Shown in pieces: positions 15,701-25,171 of a DNA stretch of 36,900 nucleotides (within the stretch, counting starts at the first letter, position 1; each line of letters starts with the position of its first letter). Position numbers and translations under genes: made by a program. The notes under the pieces were generated by a model. The model ran no database searches. It was not told where the DNA came from and was given only the letters and a program-made list of their open reading frames with translations. Source of the DNA: Sulfurovum sp. (GTDB lineage Bacteria > Campylobacterota > Campylobacteria > Campylobacterales > Sulfurovaceae); contig JALUXB010000069.1 of assembly GCA_027019175.1 (NCBI GenBank), forward strand, positions 1 to 36,900, written 5' to 3'.

Positions 15701-16378
15701 CTAAAGGATGTTTAATAGTTCTTCAAATTTTTCGATGACCACATTTGGTTCATATATCCTGATATCTTCACCGTAATTATATCCGTATGTTACGCCTATT
15801 GCATCCATACCGCAGGCTTTTGCGGCAAGCATATCATTTTTGGAATCTCCGACAATAACCGCATCATCTACCGTTATATCCATTGTTTCACACAAATGCA
15901 GCAGCGGCATCGGGTCGGGCTTTTTTTTCGGCAAACTATCTCCGCCCAGCCATGCTTCAAACAAGTCTGCCATACCGAGTCCCTCAAGGATCGGAGAAAC
16001 GAACTGCTCTGGTTTATTGGTGACGATGGCCAACCTGTAGCCGCGTGCTTTCAGCATTTTTAGGGTTTCAGCTACATGCGGGTAGGGGCGTGTTGCTTCG
16101 CAAAGATGCTTCCGGTAGGCGGCAAGAAAGCGTGACAGTGCATCTTCAAAAAGGGTTTCATCGATCTGTTTACCCTCGATGTCCCGCTCTCCAAGCAGGG
16201 CGCGCCTGACCAGTGTCTGCGCCCCGTTGCCGACCCAGTAACGGATGATACTTTCACTGAAGGGTTTTCTGCCAAGTTGCATCAGCATTTCATTGACCGC
16301 CAGTGCAAGATCAGGCACACTGTCAATGAGGGTACCGTCAAGGTCGAAAAAAATGGCTTTTTTCTCTTTCCAGTTCAA
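15701..16378 (-). CDS. gph: Phosphoglycolate phosphatase (HAD family)
   Basis: 225 residues. HAD motif I FFDLDGTLIDS (residues 10-20, nucleophile Asp), motif II VTNKPEQ, motif III Lys in KKPDPMPL, and motif IV IVGDSKNDMLAA. The cap domain type and ending match Gph, which dephosphorylates 2-phosphoglycolate from DNA repair or oxygenase side reactions; other HAD phosphatases are similar, so the exact substrate is probable rather than proven. It is divergent from truD, with about 96 bases between them. Confidence 0.85.
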   Translation of the reverse strand: MNWKEKKAIFFDLDGTLIDSVPDLALAVNEMLMQLGRKPFSESIIRYWVGNGAQTLVRRALLGERDIEGKQIDETLFEDALSRFLAAYRKHLCEATRPYPHVAETLKMLKARGYRLAIVTNKPEQFVSPILEGLGMADLFEAWLGGDSLPKKKPDPMPLLHLCETMDITVDDAVIVGDSKNDMLAAKACGMDAIGVTYGYNYGEDIRIYEPNVVIEKFEELLNIL

Positions 16379-16474
16379 AGCTAAACCCCCTAATTTTTAT
16401 CATATGTGCGGATTATACTGAGTTAGGGTAAAATGTCAAATCAAAACGCCAAATCAACCTGAAAGAAGCCATTT

Positions 16475-17548
16475 ATGAAACGTATCTACCCGCTTAATAT
16501 CAAAAACGAATTTGTATTCAACGCCTCACCGCGCGATTTTACTGTTGAAGAGATTCCGCTCTATCCCTTTACCGGAGAAGGGGAGCATCTGGTGCTGAAG
16601 GTACGTAAAAAAGAGGCAACAACATGGGAGATGCTCGATGCCTTTGCCGATTTTCTTGGCATCAGACGGCGTGACATCGGCTATGCAGGGCTCAAAGACA
16701 AGCATGCGATGACCATCCAGTACATTTCGCTGCCTGCAAAGTTCGAAGAGAAACTGCAACACTTCAGCCATGAAAAGATAAAAATACTCGACACTACCCG
16801 GCACAGCAACAAAATACGTATCGGCCACCTTAAGGGTAACCGCTTCGAGATACGGCTGAAAAAGGTGCTTGGTGTCCAGAAAGAAAAGCTCGATTCAGTT
16901 CTTAAATGGATCAAAGCCAATGGCGTTCCCAACTATTTTGGCGACCAGCGCTTCGGTACCAACGGAAACAACTGGGAAGATGGAAAAAAGCTCATAGACG
17001 GTACGCTGAAAATGCGTGACAGGAAAACACGGGAGTTTCTGATGGGCTCCTACCAAAGCCGGCTTTTTAACCGCTGGCTGGCCAAACGGATGGAAATCAA
17101 CCTGCTTTTGGAGAAATTTTCAGAAGAGGAGGTTGAAAGCCTGATGCAACTGCCACAGGGGGCGCTGAAAGGAACGAAAGCACAGCCGAACTTCTACAAA
17201 CTTCTTACGGGTGACTTGATGATGCACTATCCTTACGGCAAACTGTTCAGCGTTGAAGATGCTGAAACCGAAGCAGCGCGTTTTGCCACCAAAGACACGG
17301 CACCCACAGGGCTGATCCCCGGCAGCAAAACCAAACGCGCTACAGACATTGCCGGCATCATAGAAGCAGAGTTTGACGAACCCATGAAACTCTACGGGGC
17401 AAGACGCTACGCCTGGGTACAGGTGACGGAGATAGAAAAACGCTACATCGCGGAAAAAGCACACTATGAACTTGGATTTGTATTGCCTAAAGGGTCGTAT
17501 GCAACGAATGTGCTGGATGTGCTGCGAGGAGAGGCGGTGAGAGCATAA
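16475..17548 (+). CDS. truD: tRNA pseudouridine(13) synthase TruD
   Basis: 357 residues, close to the E. coli length. The catalytic motif GYAGLKDKHAMTIQ (Asp in LKD), the N-terminal FTVEEIPLYPFTGEGEHL, the NYFGDQRFG motif and the C-terminal RRYAWV..TEI support the call. The enzyme makes pseudouridine 13 in tRNA-Glu and others. Possible -10 elements upstream are TATACT and TAAAAT (about 16413-16435). The gene converges on the CYTH gene with a 75-base spacer. Confidence 0.96.
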   Translation: MKRIYPLNIKNEFVFNASPRDFTVEEIPLYPFTGEGEHLVLKVRKKEATTWEMLDAFADFLGIRRRDIGYAGLKDKHAMTIQYISLPAKFEEKLQHFSHEKIKILDTTRHSNKIRIGHLKGNRFEIRLKKVLGVQKEKLDSVLKWIKANGVPNYFGDQRFGTNGNNWEDGKKLIDGTLKMRDRKTREFLMGSYQSRLFNRWLAKRMEINLLLEKFSEEEVESLMQLPQGALKGTKAQPNFYKLLTGDLMMHYPYGKLFSVEDAETEAARFATKDTAPTGLIPGSKTKRATDIAGIIEAEFDEPMKLYGARRYAWVQVTEIEKRYIAEKAHYELGFVLPKGSYATNVLDVLRGEAVRA

Positions 17549-17623
17549 ACTGGACAGTCAGTTGCTACCTTCTTCCTGAGAAAACAGGCATATCAACTTT
17601 ACAACAAACCTATGATGAGAGGT

Positions 17624-18088
17624 TTAGTGCCACGTCCTGAACGGATGTTTCACAAGGTAGGCATTACGGTAGCGAGGGTCGTCTGAAACTTCAACCGTGA
17701 CCCATTCGGGTTTTTCAAACACTTCCTCTTCACTGGAAAGTTCAATTTCGGCGACTATCAGCCCTTCATTCTCTCCCTCAAAAATATCAAGTTCCCACGT
17801 ATGTCCTGCATAGGGAAGCAAATAACGCTTTTTGTCAATGTACGGTCTTTCACAAAGCTGTGTGAGCATTGCTTCGGCATCGGAAAGCGGAACAGGGTAC
17901 TCAAACTCCGAGCGGGTCACACCGCTTGTCCTCCCTTTGAGTGTAAGAAACGCTTCCTTGTTTCGGATGCGTACACGCACCGTAGCATTCCTGGCAGCAA
18001 TGTAGCCCTGTTTAATGGTGTAGGGTGTAGGAAGGGGAGGAAGTTTTGAAGTATCCACAAGAAATTTGCGCTCTATCTCCAGTGCCAT
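17624..18088 (-). CDS. CYTH-domain triphosphate tunnel metalloenzyme
   Basis: 154 residues from ATG 18088, one base after the murA stop; longer frames run back into murA. The N-terminal signature MALEIERKFLV (the ExExK motif of CYTH/TTM proteins), RVRIRNKEAFLTLKG, and the acidic strand VAEIELSSEEE define a tunnel metalloenzyme. Bacterial members often act as inorganic triphosphatases, a few as adenylate cyclases; this short single-domain type is most likely a triphosphatase. It is coupled to murA. Confidence 0.88.
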   Translation of the reverse strand: MALEIERKFLVDTSKLPPLPTPYTIKQGYIAARNATVRVRIRNKEAFLTLKGRTSGVTRSEFEYPVPLSDAEAMLTQLCERPYIDKKRYLLPYAGHTWELDIFEGENEGLIVAEIELSSEEEVFEKPEWVTVEVSDDPRYRNAYLVKHPFRTWH

Positions 18089-18089
18089 A

Positions 18090-19358
18090 TTACTTTTGCT
18101 CTTTTTTACGGGCAATATCGGCACCAAGTGCAGCGAGTTTACCTTCAAGGTTGTCATAGCCTCTGTCAAGATGGTAAATACGGCGGACATTCGTCGTTCC
18201 CTCGGCAACCAGTCCGGCAAGCACCAGTGCGGAAGAAGCACGCAGATCGGTTGCCATCACATCGGCACCGTAGAGCTTTTCAACCCCTTTGACTGCGGCG
18301 GTACTGCCTTTAAGCCAGATATCGGCACCGAGACGGTTGAGTTCGCTGACATGCATGAAGCGGTTTTCAAAAAGGCGCTCCTCAATGAGACTTTCACCGT
18401 CTGCAATGGCGGCAACCGCCATGAACTGAGCCTGCATATCGGTCGGGAAACCGGGGTATTCAACCGTAATAAGGTTCACAGGCTTGATCGTTTCTGCCGG
18501 ATGAATGGTAACAGTGTCATTGTCAATATCGAAACCAAAACCCATGGTTTCCAGTTTGTCCAGGGAGGCACGGATATGCTCTGCATTGACCTTGTGAAGG
18601 GTAATAGAGGAGTTGGTAATGGCACCGGCACAAAGATACGTACCCGCCTCGATACGATCCGGGATGATCTCTGTTTCAGGGAAGGTAAGTGGTTCGCCGC
18701 CTGTTCCTTCAATGATCAGTTCATTCGTACCAATGCCTTCTATGACCACACCGGCTGAAGCAAGCATGTCACAAAGCTGAACGATCTCCGGTTCTTTAGC
18801 TGCGTTAATTATGGTGGTGGTACCCTTTGCAAGTGCGGCCGCCATCAATGTATTTTCCGTTCCGCCAACCGTAATCTTGTCAAAAATGATCTTTGCACCC
18901 TTCAGCCCTTCGGGTGCAACAGCATGGACATATCCGCTTTTTATCTCTATCTTAGCACCCATTGCCTCCAAGGCTTTGAGATGCAGGTCGATGGGACGCT
19001 GTCCTATGGCACAACCGCCGGGAAGGCTCACTTCACACTCTCCAAAACGGGCAAGCAGAGGGCCGAGTACAAGAATGGATGCACGCATTTGCGAGACAAT
19101 CTCATAGACAGCTTTATGTGAGTTGATGGAACTATTGTCTATGTAGGCAACCGTATCTTCATGTGTAACATTGCCGCCAAGCATTGTCAGCAGTTTGAGC
19201 AGGGTACGAATGTCAACAACATTGGGAAGGTTGGTCAGTGTGACCGGTTTGTCGCTCAGTATAGTCGCGGCGATAACAGGCAATGCAGCATTCTTCGCAC
19301 CGCTGATCGTGATGCTCCCGCTTAACTTTTTCCCGCCGTTAATTTGAAGATAATCCAT
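18090..19358 (-). CDS. murA: UDP-N-acetylglucosamine 1-carboxyvinyltransferase MurA
   Basis: 422 residues from ATG 19358; AGGA seven bases upstream decides the start over ATG 19397. MurA marks: [20 protein letters not shown] near the N-terminus with the catalytic Lys of KNA, the active-site loop [16 protein letters not shown] with the Cys attacked by fosfomycin, and late [16 protein letters not shown]. It catalyses the first committed step of peptidoglycan synthesis. Because the loop has Cys, sensitivity to fosfomycin is expected from family knowledge. The CYTH gene follows after one base. Confidence 0.97.
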   Translation of the reverse strand: MDYLQINGGKKLSGSITISGAKNAALPVIAATILSDKPVTLTNLPNVVDIRTLLKLLTMLGGNVTHEDTVAYIDNSSINSHKAVYEIVSQMRASILVLGPLLARFGECEVSLPGGCAIGQRPIDLHLKALEAMGAKIEIKSGYVHAVAPEGLKGAKIIFDKITVGGTENTLMAAALAKGTTTIINAAKEPEIVQLCDMLASAGVVIEGIGTNELIIEGTGGEPLTFPETEIIPDRIEAGTYLCAGAITNSSITLHKVNAEHIRASLDKLETMGFGFDIDNDTVTIHPAETIKPVNLITVEYPGFPTDMQAQFMAVAAIADGESLIEERLFENRFMHVSELNRLGADIWLKGSTAAVKGVEKLYGADVMATDLRASSALVLAGLVAEGTTNVRRIYHLDRGYDNLEGKLAALGADIARKKEQK

Positions 19359-19577
19359 CTCTATTCCTAAAATAATGTAATATGTGATTTTATCCAAAGA
19401 TCATTAAACAAGAAGTAATATATTATATAATATTAGAAATATTACTTTTTTACATTAAAAAATAGAAAATATTCATATTATTCAGTATGGTTTTAAAGAA
19501 AGTATTATAAAAAGTGGTGTACTATATTTTCTAATATTTAGTTTTTGATACGGGAACGCCCGTTATAAAGGGGAACA
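19359..19577. promoter_or_regulatory. AT-rich divergent intergenic region between murA and a hypothetical gene
   Basis: 219 bases, very rich in A/T. It should hold the divergent promoters of murA and of the gene at 19578. Several TATAAT-like hexamers (around 19420-19430 and 19500-19525) cannot be told apart. An AT-only inverted repeat (19414-19421 with 19439-19446) is present. No ORF is seen. Confidence 0.45.
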
Positions 19578-20162
19578 ATGTCAAGCAGTCTGGAAAAGCT
19601 CAGGGCACTTACAAGCAAACTCGAAGAGAAGCTGGAGCAGAAGGAATCGCAACCGAAAGTAAAGGCAACAGAAACAGAACCCGCCATGCCGGTCAAAGAA
19701 ACTGTTACTGCACCAACTTCCCCAAAAAGCATCAAGCCAACTGCACAACCTGTTGCAAAAGTCTCCTTTGAAACGGTTCGCCAGGAAAATATTGACCGTG
19801 TAAAGACTCTCTTTGAAAATCTCAAAATTTTTGAAAAATCTCCGGATTTCGACCATATCTTCGACTACAAGGCAATGAACCTTTCGGGTATCGGACTGAA
19901 AGAAGAGGATTTCGGCCAGGTAAGAGAAGGCAAGTATATTCAGGTCATCGCCATTACCTATGAACCGGACAAAACAGGAAAGAAGAAAGCCAAAAACATT
20001 TCACTCGGCTATTTCGGAAAAGCCGAAACACTTGACCCCAGACTCAAAAACAATATCATCGAATTTGTGCTGCGCTGGCGCTATGAGAAAGCCTTTCAAA
20101 ACGTGGAACACTATAAAGATCTGATTGAAAAAATAGACCGTCCCAAAGATAGTCTGTTTTAA
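19578..20162 (+). CDS. Hypothetical soluble protein with N-terminal coiled coil
   Basis: 194 residues. Residues 1-25 form a charged amphipathic helix (SLEKLRALTSKLEEKLEQKE), followed by a low-complexity Thr/Pro/Lys/Glu linker to about residue 63 and a mixed alpha/beta domain (FETVRQENIDRVKTLFENL, FDYKAMNLSGIGLKEEDFG, NISLGYFGKAE, RWRYEKAFQNVEHY). GGGG-AACAATG upstream gives a ribosome site. No family is recognised and no signal peptide or membrane helix is present. The gene stands alone between long spacers. Confidence 0.7.
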   Translation: MSSSLEKLRALTSKLEEKLEQKESQPKVKATETEPAMPVKETVTAPTSPKSIKPTAQPVAKVSFETVRQENIDRVKTLFENLKIFEKSPDFDHIFDYKAMNLSGIGLKEEDFGQVREGKYIQVIAITYEPDKTGKKKAKNISLGYFGKAETLDPRLKNNIIEFVLRWRYEKAFQNVEHYKDLIEKIDRPKDSLF

Positions 20163-20248
20163 TATTATCTCCAAAAAATAACATTTAAATCACTTTCAGC
20201 TATTTCTCTCGCTTATTTTATTTTTTTCATTTAATATAATTTTTTATG

Positions 20249-20257
20249 TGCTATAAT
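20249..20257 (+). promoter_or_regulatory. Extended -10 promoter of the M4 peptidase gene
   Basis: TG-C-TATAAT, a perfect extended -10, lies 31 bases before the ATG, with a T-rich stretch upstream as is usual for sigma-70 promoters in Campylobacterota. Transcription would start near 20264, leaving a short leader with GAGGGAAG as ribosome site. Confidence 0.65.
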
Positions 20258-20288
20258 CAATTACTGAAAAAAATCTGAGGGAAGAAAC

Positions 20289-22613
20289 ATGAAGAAAAAC
20301 AGAAATATCTCTACACTTGTTCTGTCTACTGTTGCATTGCAGCTTGCAATTGTACCAGTGCAGTTAAATGCATTCCGTGCTCCGGATACATCCAAAAAGG
20401 TACAAAGCCTTGCAGTCAAAAAGGTAGACTTGGAACGGAATGCAAACTTGAAAACAATATCCAAACGGCATCTCAACAAAAAGGTTGTAAGTGACGCTGC
20501 GTTCACAGCAACAAGCCTGGCACAGGAAATCTTTAACAATGGTTTGGATTATGCACTCTCAGCACCCATTGCCAAAACACAGGCTGTGAATGGCTCATCT
20601 TTTGCCACTATCCGGAAAGAACTTAAAGATCCGCTTGGATTTACGCACATCCGTACAGTACAAAAATATAAAAATATTCCTGTAGTCGGGGCAGAAGTTA
20701 TTATCCATATCAATAACAAAAATACCGTCTATATGATTAATGGAAAGTATCAGCCTGATCTGAATATGGATGTAACCCCTAAAGTATCAGCCAAAAAAGC
20801 CCTGGAGATCGGACTTTCGGAGCAGAGCGGAAAAAGCAATATGCATGTAGGGAAACAGCCCTCACTGGTTATCTATGATAAAAAACTTGCATGGTTTTAT
20901 ACGATTGAATATGACGGCAGTGAACCGGGCAATGTATACTACTATGTTGATGCCAAGACCGGTAAACTCCTCAACAGCTACAACAGTATCAAATATGCGG
21001 CACCTTCCCAGGCAAACGGGGCAGCAGCAAATGTTACGGGAAACCGTCTGAATGGTGAAGACGGCAGTAATGTAACCATTGGCGGCTTTAAAGAAGATGC
21101 ATCAGCCAGTAATAACTATTTTCTCTACAGTTTTACCAACAAATGGGGCGTCTACGATACCGATGCCGGAGACTGGGAACAGCAGGCATCTTCTGCCTGG
21201 GGCAGTGCCGATCCTGCCGCAGTTTCCTGTGCAAATAACATGGAAGCGACACAAAATTATGTCTCAACCATTTTGAACAGAGACAGCTTTGATAACAATG
21301 GGGCATTTGCGGAAGCAGATGTCCATGTCGGTGACAACTATGTCAATGCCTACTGGGATGGCAATAAATTCAATTTTGGTGACGGTGACGGGTCAACGTC
21401 AAACCCGCTGACGGTTCTTGATGTTGCAGCCCATGAATACGGGCATGCTATTACACAATATACATCCAACCTTGAATACCAGAATGAATCCGGCGCCCTC
21501 AATGAAGCCTATTCCGATATTCTCGGTACTACAGTGGAATTCCATGTGCAAAGTGACGGGACATCAGCTTACCCTGATGCTGTCGCAGGAGAGTCAGACT
21601 GGCTCATGGGAGAAGACTGCTGGGTGAGCGATACAGCATTGAGAGACATGAAAAATCCACAACGTTATAATCAGCCCTCATATTACATGGGTACCAACTG
21701 GTATACGGGTACGGGTGACAATGGCGGGGTGCATACCAACAGCGGTGTTGCCAACTTTGCCTTCTACCTTTTGGCGGAAGGTGGTGCCGGCAGCAATGAC
21801 GGACATGATTACAACATTACAGGAATAGGCATTTCCCAGGCGGCGGCAGTAGCCCTGAGAGCGAACTATGTCTACCACACTTCTACTACAGATTATGCAG
21901 CTGCAAGAGAAGACTGGATACAGGCTGCGGAAGATTTGGGCTACAATACCCAAACCGTTGCTGCCGTATGGACAGCATGCGGGGTGGAAAAAGTTATTCC
22001 GACACCGCCTGAATATACTATGAGTGATACAGCACCATATGCTTTTGAAGACATCAGCACGACGGGTACCAATCTTTCATTGGGAGATGATGCCTCTGCA
22101 AATATAACATTCCCATTTGATTTTTCGTTCTACAAAAATACCTATAACAGTGTCAATGTGAATTCAAACGGAACCCTTTCCTTTACCAGTACTGACACTT
22201 CCTACTCAAATGGAGCCATTCCAAACAGTGCCTTCCCCGATATGATTGCCGTATTCTGGGATGACCTTAACCCTTCCGGTGGTGGCGCAGTCTATTGGGA
22301 AGTCAAGGGTACTGCACCTAACCGAAGACTGATAGTCCAATGGAATGATGTCATACACTATGGCGGTTCAGACGGCGGAACTTTTGAAGTCATCCTTTAC
22401 GAAGGAAGCAATAAAATTCTGATGCAGTATGCGGATGTGAACTTTGGAGATTCGGGTATAAACAATGGTGCTTCAGCCACTGTAGGTATTCAAAAAGACA
22501 GTAAGCAGGGGCTTCAGTACTCTTCCAATACTGCTGACTTAAGAGACGGATTAAGTATTCTCTTTGCACCCAAAACATTTGGTATGTCACCTGTATATTA
22601 TCTCCTTTTCTAA
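20289..22613 (+). CDS. Secreted M4 (thermolysin-type) zinc metallopeptidase
   Basis: 774 residues. Signal peptide 1-28 (cleavage after LNA), propeptide with FTP/PepSY features (about 85-240: LGFTHIRTVQKYKNIPVVGAE, NMDVTPKVSAKKALEIG), and the M4 catalytic region with HEYGH (382-386), the third zinc ligand E406 in GALNEAYSD, and the second catalytic His in GGVHTNSGV. All catalytic residues are intact. The last 170 or so residues are a beta-rich domain (FPFDFSFYKNTYNSVNVNSNG, MIAVFWDDLNP, TFEVILYEGSNKILMQY) of the kind appended to secreted proteins. The product should be an extracellular protease degrading protein for nutrition or acting on surfaces. It is flanked by its own promoter and a terminator-like hairpin. 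Confidence 0.93.
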   Translation: MKKNRNISTLVLSTVALQLAIVPVQLNAFRAPDTSKKVQSLAVKKVDLERNANLKTISKRHLNKKVVSDAAFTATSLAQEIFNNGLDYALSAPIAKTQAVNGSSFATIRKELKDPLGFTHIRTVQKYKNIPVVGAEVIIHINNKNTVYMINGKYQPDLNMDVTPKVSAKKALEIGLSEQSGKSNMHVGKQPSLVIYDKKLAWFYTIEYDGSEPGNVYYYVDAKTGKLLNSYNSIKYAAPSQANGAAANVTGNRLNGEDGSNVTIGGFKEDASASNNYFLYSFTNKWGVYDTDAGDWEQQASSAWGSADPAAVSCANNMEATQNYVSTILNRDSFDNNGAFAEADVHVGDNYVNAYWDGNKFNFGDGDGSTSNPLTVLDVAAHEYGHAITQYTSNLEYQNESGALNEAYSDILGTTVEFHVQSDGTSAYPDAVAGESDWLMGEDCWVSDTALRDMKNPQRYNQPSYYMGTNWYTGTGDNGGVHTNSGVANFAFYLLAEGGAGSNDGHDYNITGIGISQAAAVALRANYVYHTSTTDYAAAREDWIQAAEDLGYNTQTVAAVWTACGVEKVIPTPPEYTMSDTAPYAFEDISTTGTNLSLGDDASANITFPFDFSFYKNTYNSVNVNSNGTLSFTSTDTSYSNGAIPNSAFPDMIAVFWDDLNPSGGGAVYWEVKGTAPNRRLIVQWNDVIHYGGSDGGTFEVILYEGSNKILMQYADVNFGDSGINNGASATVGIQKDSKQGLQYSSNTADLRDGLSILFAPKTFGMSPVYYLLF

Positions 22614-22629
22614 GTAGAGAAACACATTC

Positions 22630-22665
22630 AAGAAGTTTTTCCGTTTTTATGCGGGAAAACTTCTT
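22630..22665 (+). terminator. Hairpin after the M4 peptidase gene
   Basis: A 14-bp stem (22630-22643 with 22652-22665, one wobble pair) around an 8-base loop lies 17 bases after the stop codon. There is no long T run after it, so termination efficiency is uncertain, but position and stability fit the end of this single-gene transcript. Confidence 0.6.
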
Positions 22666-22714
22666 ATCCAAAATATATGTATTCCCAAACTGTTTTCTAT
22701 ACTAATCAAAAATC

Positions 22715-22723
22715 TGCTACAAT
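22715..22723 (+). promoter_or_regulatory. Extended -10 promoter of the 22761 gene and helicase
   Basis: TG-C-TACAAT lies 38 bases upstream of the ATG at 22761, with GAAGGA as ribosome site just before the start. It would drive the small gene and the helicase together. Confidence 0.5.
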
Positions 22724-22760
22724 CCTCTTCTATTTCAACACTTACAATTGAAGGAAATTC

Positions 22761-23099
22761 ATGCATCTTGAACTGACTCCCGAAGCACTTCTCAAGCAGC
22801 TTGGCTACTCTGTAACCGAACAGACACTCAAACAGGTACATACCATTCTTGACAATACCCCCGGTATACAAACATTTTTGCCTCATATTCCCTCGTTTGC
22901 CGATGCGCTTGCGGTAGAGAAAGGCTACATTGCCATGTCCAACTCTGAAGACTACCTGAAGATCAAATGTGAGGAGGATGCCAATGCCGACAACCTCTCT
23001 GCCTTTACCGAGCTGGTAAACCGTTGGGCTGAAAAATACAAGCTTCAGCTGAAAAAAGTCGACAACAAAAATACCTACTACATCATCGGTCACGCATAA
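22761..23099 (+). CDS. Small conserved-looking hypothetical protein upstream of helicase
   Basis: 112 residues, soluble, no signal peptide. The first half is helical (LTPEALLKQLGYSVTEQTLKQVHTIL), followed by FLPHIPSFADALAVEKGYIAM and a charged tail ending NTYYIIGHA. No known motif is seen. Its TAA stop is followed at once by the GTG start of the helicase, so the two are translationally coupled and may act together. A good ribosome site (GAAGGA) and promoter support it as real. Confidence 0.7.
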   Translation: MHLELTPEALLKQLGYSVTEQTLKQVHTILDNTPGIQTFLPHIPSFADALAVEKGYIAMSNSEDYLKIKCEEDANADNLSAFTELVNRWAEKYKLQLKKVDNKNTYYIIGHA

Positions 23100-25163
23100 G
23101 TGCCGCTCTCAGCCCTCAATGACGAGCAGCTGAGTGCTGCCACGGCTGCCCCCGGTCATAACCTCATTATTGCCAGTGCAGGTACAGGAAAAACATCGAC
23201 CATCGTCGGACGTATTGCCCATCTGCTCAACAGCGGTGTGGAACCGCAGAAAATCCTGCTGCTTACCTTTACAAACAAAGCTGCGGGAGAGATGATCGCC
23301 CGGTTGGAGCGTTTCTTTCCCAAAAAAGTAGTTTCCAGGATCGAATCGGGTACTTTTCATGCTGTCAGCTATCGATGGCTCAAGGAACTTCACCCGAATC
23401 TTGCACTCAAACAGCCTGGAGAGCTCAAAACACTCTTTCGCAGTATTTATGAAAAGCACAACTTCGAGCGGATGAATGTCGATGTCGCCCCGTTTTCTGC
23501 AACCTACCTCTACGAGATGTATTCTCTTTACCAGAACGCCTCACTTGACGGTTTCGATGTCTGGTTTCTGGAAAAATACCCCGAGCACGAACTTCTGATG
23601 GATACCTACATGCATATCGTCGAAACGTTTGAAGAGGAGAAAATCACTTATGGTTTTGCTTCATTCAATGACCTACTGCTGCGTATCAAAGCACATTTGG
23701 AAGAGAACCACATTCCTTTCGATGAAGTACTGGTCGATGAGTACCAGGACACCAATACCCTCCAAAGTGCGCTCATCGACACACTCAGACCGAAATCACT
23801 CTTTTGTGTGGGTGATTATGACCAGAGTATTTACGCCTTTAACGGTGCCAACATTGAAAATATTGCCACTTTCGGTACACGTTACCCTGAAGCAAAGGTT
23901 TTTACGCTCAAAACCAACTACCGCTCCACGGCGCCTATTCTCTCGCTGGCGAATCGTGTCATTGAACGAAACGAACGCATCTACCCCAAAAAGCTCGAAG
24001 TAGGCAGACACGGCAAGACACACCCGCCAAAACTGCTCATTTACAACGATCTTTTCGAGCAGTATCAGGCCATTGCCCACTCCATAAAGCATACCCATGT
24101 GCCCAACGATGATATTGCCGTCATTTTCCGTAACAACTCTTCTGCTGACGGTATAGAGGCAAGCTTGAGAGAGCTGGGTATCACCTGCAAGCGAAAGGGC
24201 GGTACAAGCTTTTTCGATGCCAAAGAGATCAAGTTCCTTCTCGATATGCTCTCGCTTCTGGTCAACCCCAAGGACATGATGGCGTTCATTCACATCTTCG
24301 AATATGCATCCGGTATCGGCTCGGCACTCTCCAAAGAGATGTTCCAGTGCTTTGTCCATTTTGGCAAAGGAAGTTTCCGGCAGGGGGTACTCCACCCCGT
24401 ACAGACTGACCTGCCCAAACTCAACCCCAAAAAGAATGTTCAGCTGGGGCTTTTTGATGATGATTTTGAGATAGGCTCAGCCACACGCTTCAGACATCTT
24501 GACCTTCCTGCAGAGGTCTATGCCCATCCGCTGCTTAAACATCCCAAAATTACGCAGGAGGGTGTGAAGTTCTTCGAAAAGTTTTACCGTCTCATGGCAC
24601 ATACCGACCCCTATGAAGCCCCTTCCAAAACACTGCAGACGATTATCGGCTCAAGGCTTTACGAGGGGATTGTAGAGACCCTCTCCACCCAGCGCGGCCG
24701 TTTGAAAACAGGTGAGATCGATGAAGAGAAAAAGAAAACAGCCAGAGAACGCATACTCAGAAAAGCCCGTCTGCTGCTCGATCTCAGCAGACAGTACAAG
24801 GAGCTTGGACGCTTTGTCAATGCTATGGTACTCGGCGGCGGTGAGCTGAGCGAAGGTGAGGGTGTAAACCTGCTGACGGTACATGCCAGCAAAGGGCTGG
24901 AGTTCCCTGAAGTCTATGTCGTCGACCTGGTGGACGGCCGCTTCCCCAACCGCAGGATGATGAGTTCCATCGAAGAGGAGCGCAGGCTATTCTATGTTGC
25001 TGTGACACGGGCAAAGGACAAGCTCTACCTCTCTCTGGCCAAGTATGATAAGGTCAAGAAGGTAGAGTATACCCCCTCACAGTTTCTCTATGAGGCGGGG
25101 CTGATCAAAGGGGAGTTTGTTGAGCCCGAACAGCGCAAAGGCAAAAAGAAAGAGAGTGCCTAA
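23100..25163 (+). CDS. UvrD/Rep-type superfamily 1 DNA helicase
   Basis: 687 residues from GTG 23100. SF1A helicase motifs in order: Q-motif LNDEQLSAA, Walker A ASAGTGKTST, TFTNKAAGEM (Ia), VDEYQDTN (II), GDYDQSIYAFNGA (III), NYRST (IV), LLTVHASKGLEFPEVYV (V), and RRLFYVAVTRAKDKLYLS (VI). All are intact, so it should be an ATP-driven 3'-5' helicase for repair or replication restart. The domain 2B region looks compact. It has no ribosome site of its own and depends on the upstream gene for translation. It could be called UvrD, Rep or PcrA; I cannot separate these by eye. Confidence 0.92.
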   Translation: MPLSALNDEQLSAATAAPGHNLIIASAGTGKTSTIVGRIAHLLNSGVEPQKILLLTFTNKAAGEMIARLERFFPKKVVSRIESGTFHAVSYRWLKELHPNLALKQPGELKTLFRSIYEKHNFERMNVDVAPFSATYLYEMYSLYQNASLDGFDVWFLEKYPEHELLMDTYMHIVETFEEEKITYGFASFNDLLLRIKAHLEENHIPFDEVLVDEYQDTNTLQSALIDTLRPKSLFCVGDYDQSIYAFNGANIENIATFGTRYPEAKVFTLKTNYRSTAPILSLANRVIERNERIYPKKLEVGRHGKTHPPKLLIYNDLFEQYQAIAHSIKHTHVPNDDIAVIFRNNSSADGIEASLRELGITCKRKGGTSFFDAKEIKFLLDMLSLLVNPKDMMAFIHIFEYASGIGSALSKEMFQCFVHFGKGSFRQGVLHPVQTDLPKLNPKKNVQLGLFDDDFEIGSATRFRHLDLPAEVYAHPLLKHPKITQEGVKFFEKFYRLMAHTDPYEAPSKTLQTIIGSRLYEGIVETLSTQRGRLKTGEIDEEKKKTARERILRKARLLLDLSRQYKELGRFVNAMVLGGGELSEGEGVNLLTVHASKGLEFPEVYVVDLVDGRFPNRRMMSSIEEERRLFYVAVTRAKDKLYLSLAKYDKVKKVEYTPSQFLYEAGLIKGEFVEPEQRKGKKKESA

Positions 25164-25171
25164 CAGTACTC

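Noticed and set aside
17606-17627. Hairpin between truD and the CYTH gene
   Set aside because: Only a 6-bp stem without a T tract; too weak to call a terminator.
19414-19446. AT-rich inverted repeat with T run as terminator
   Set aside because: No plus-strand gene ends upstream, and A/T-only palindromes are expected by chance in such AT-rich DNA.
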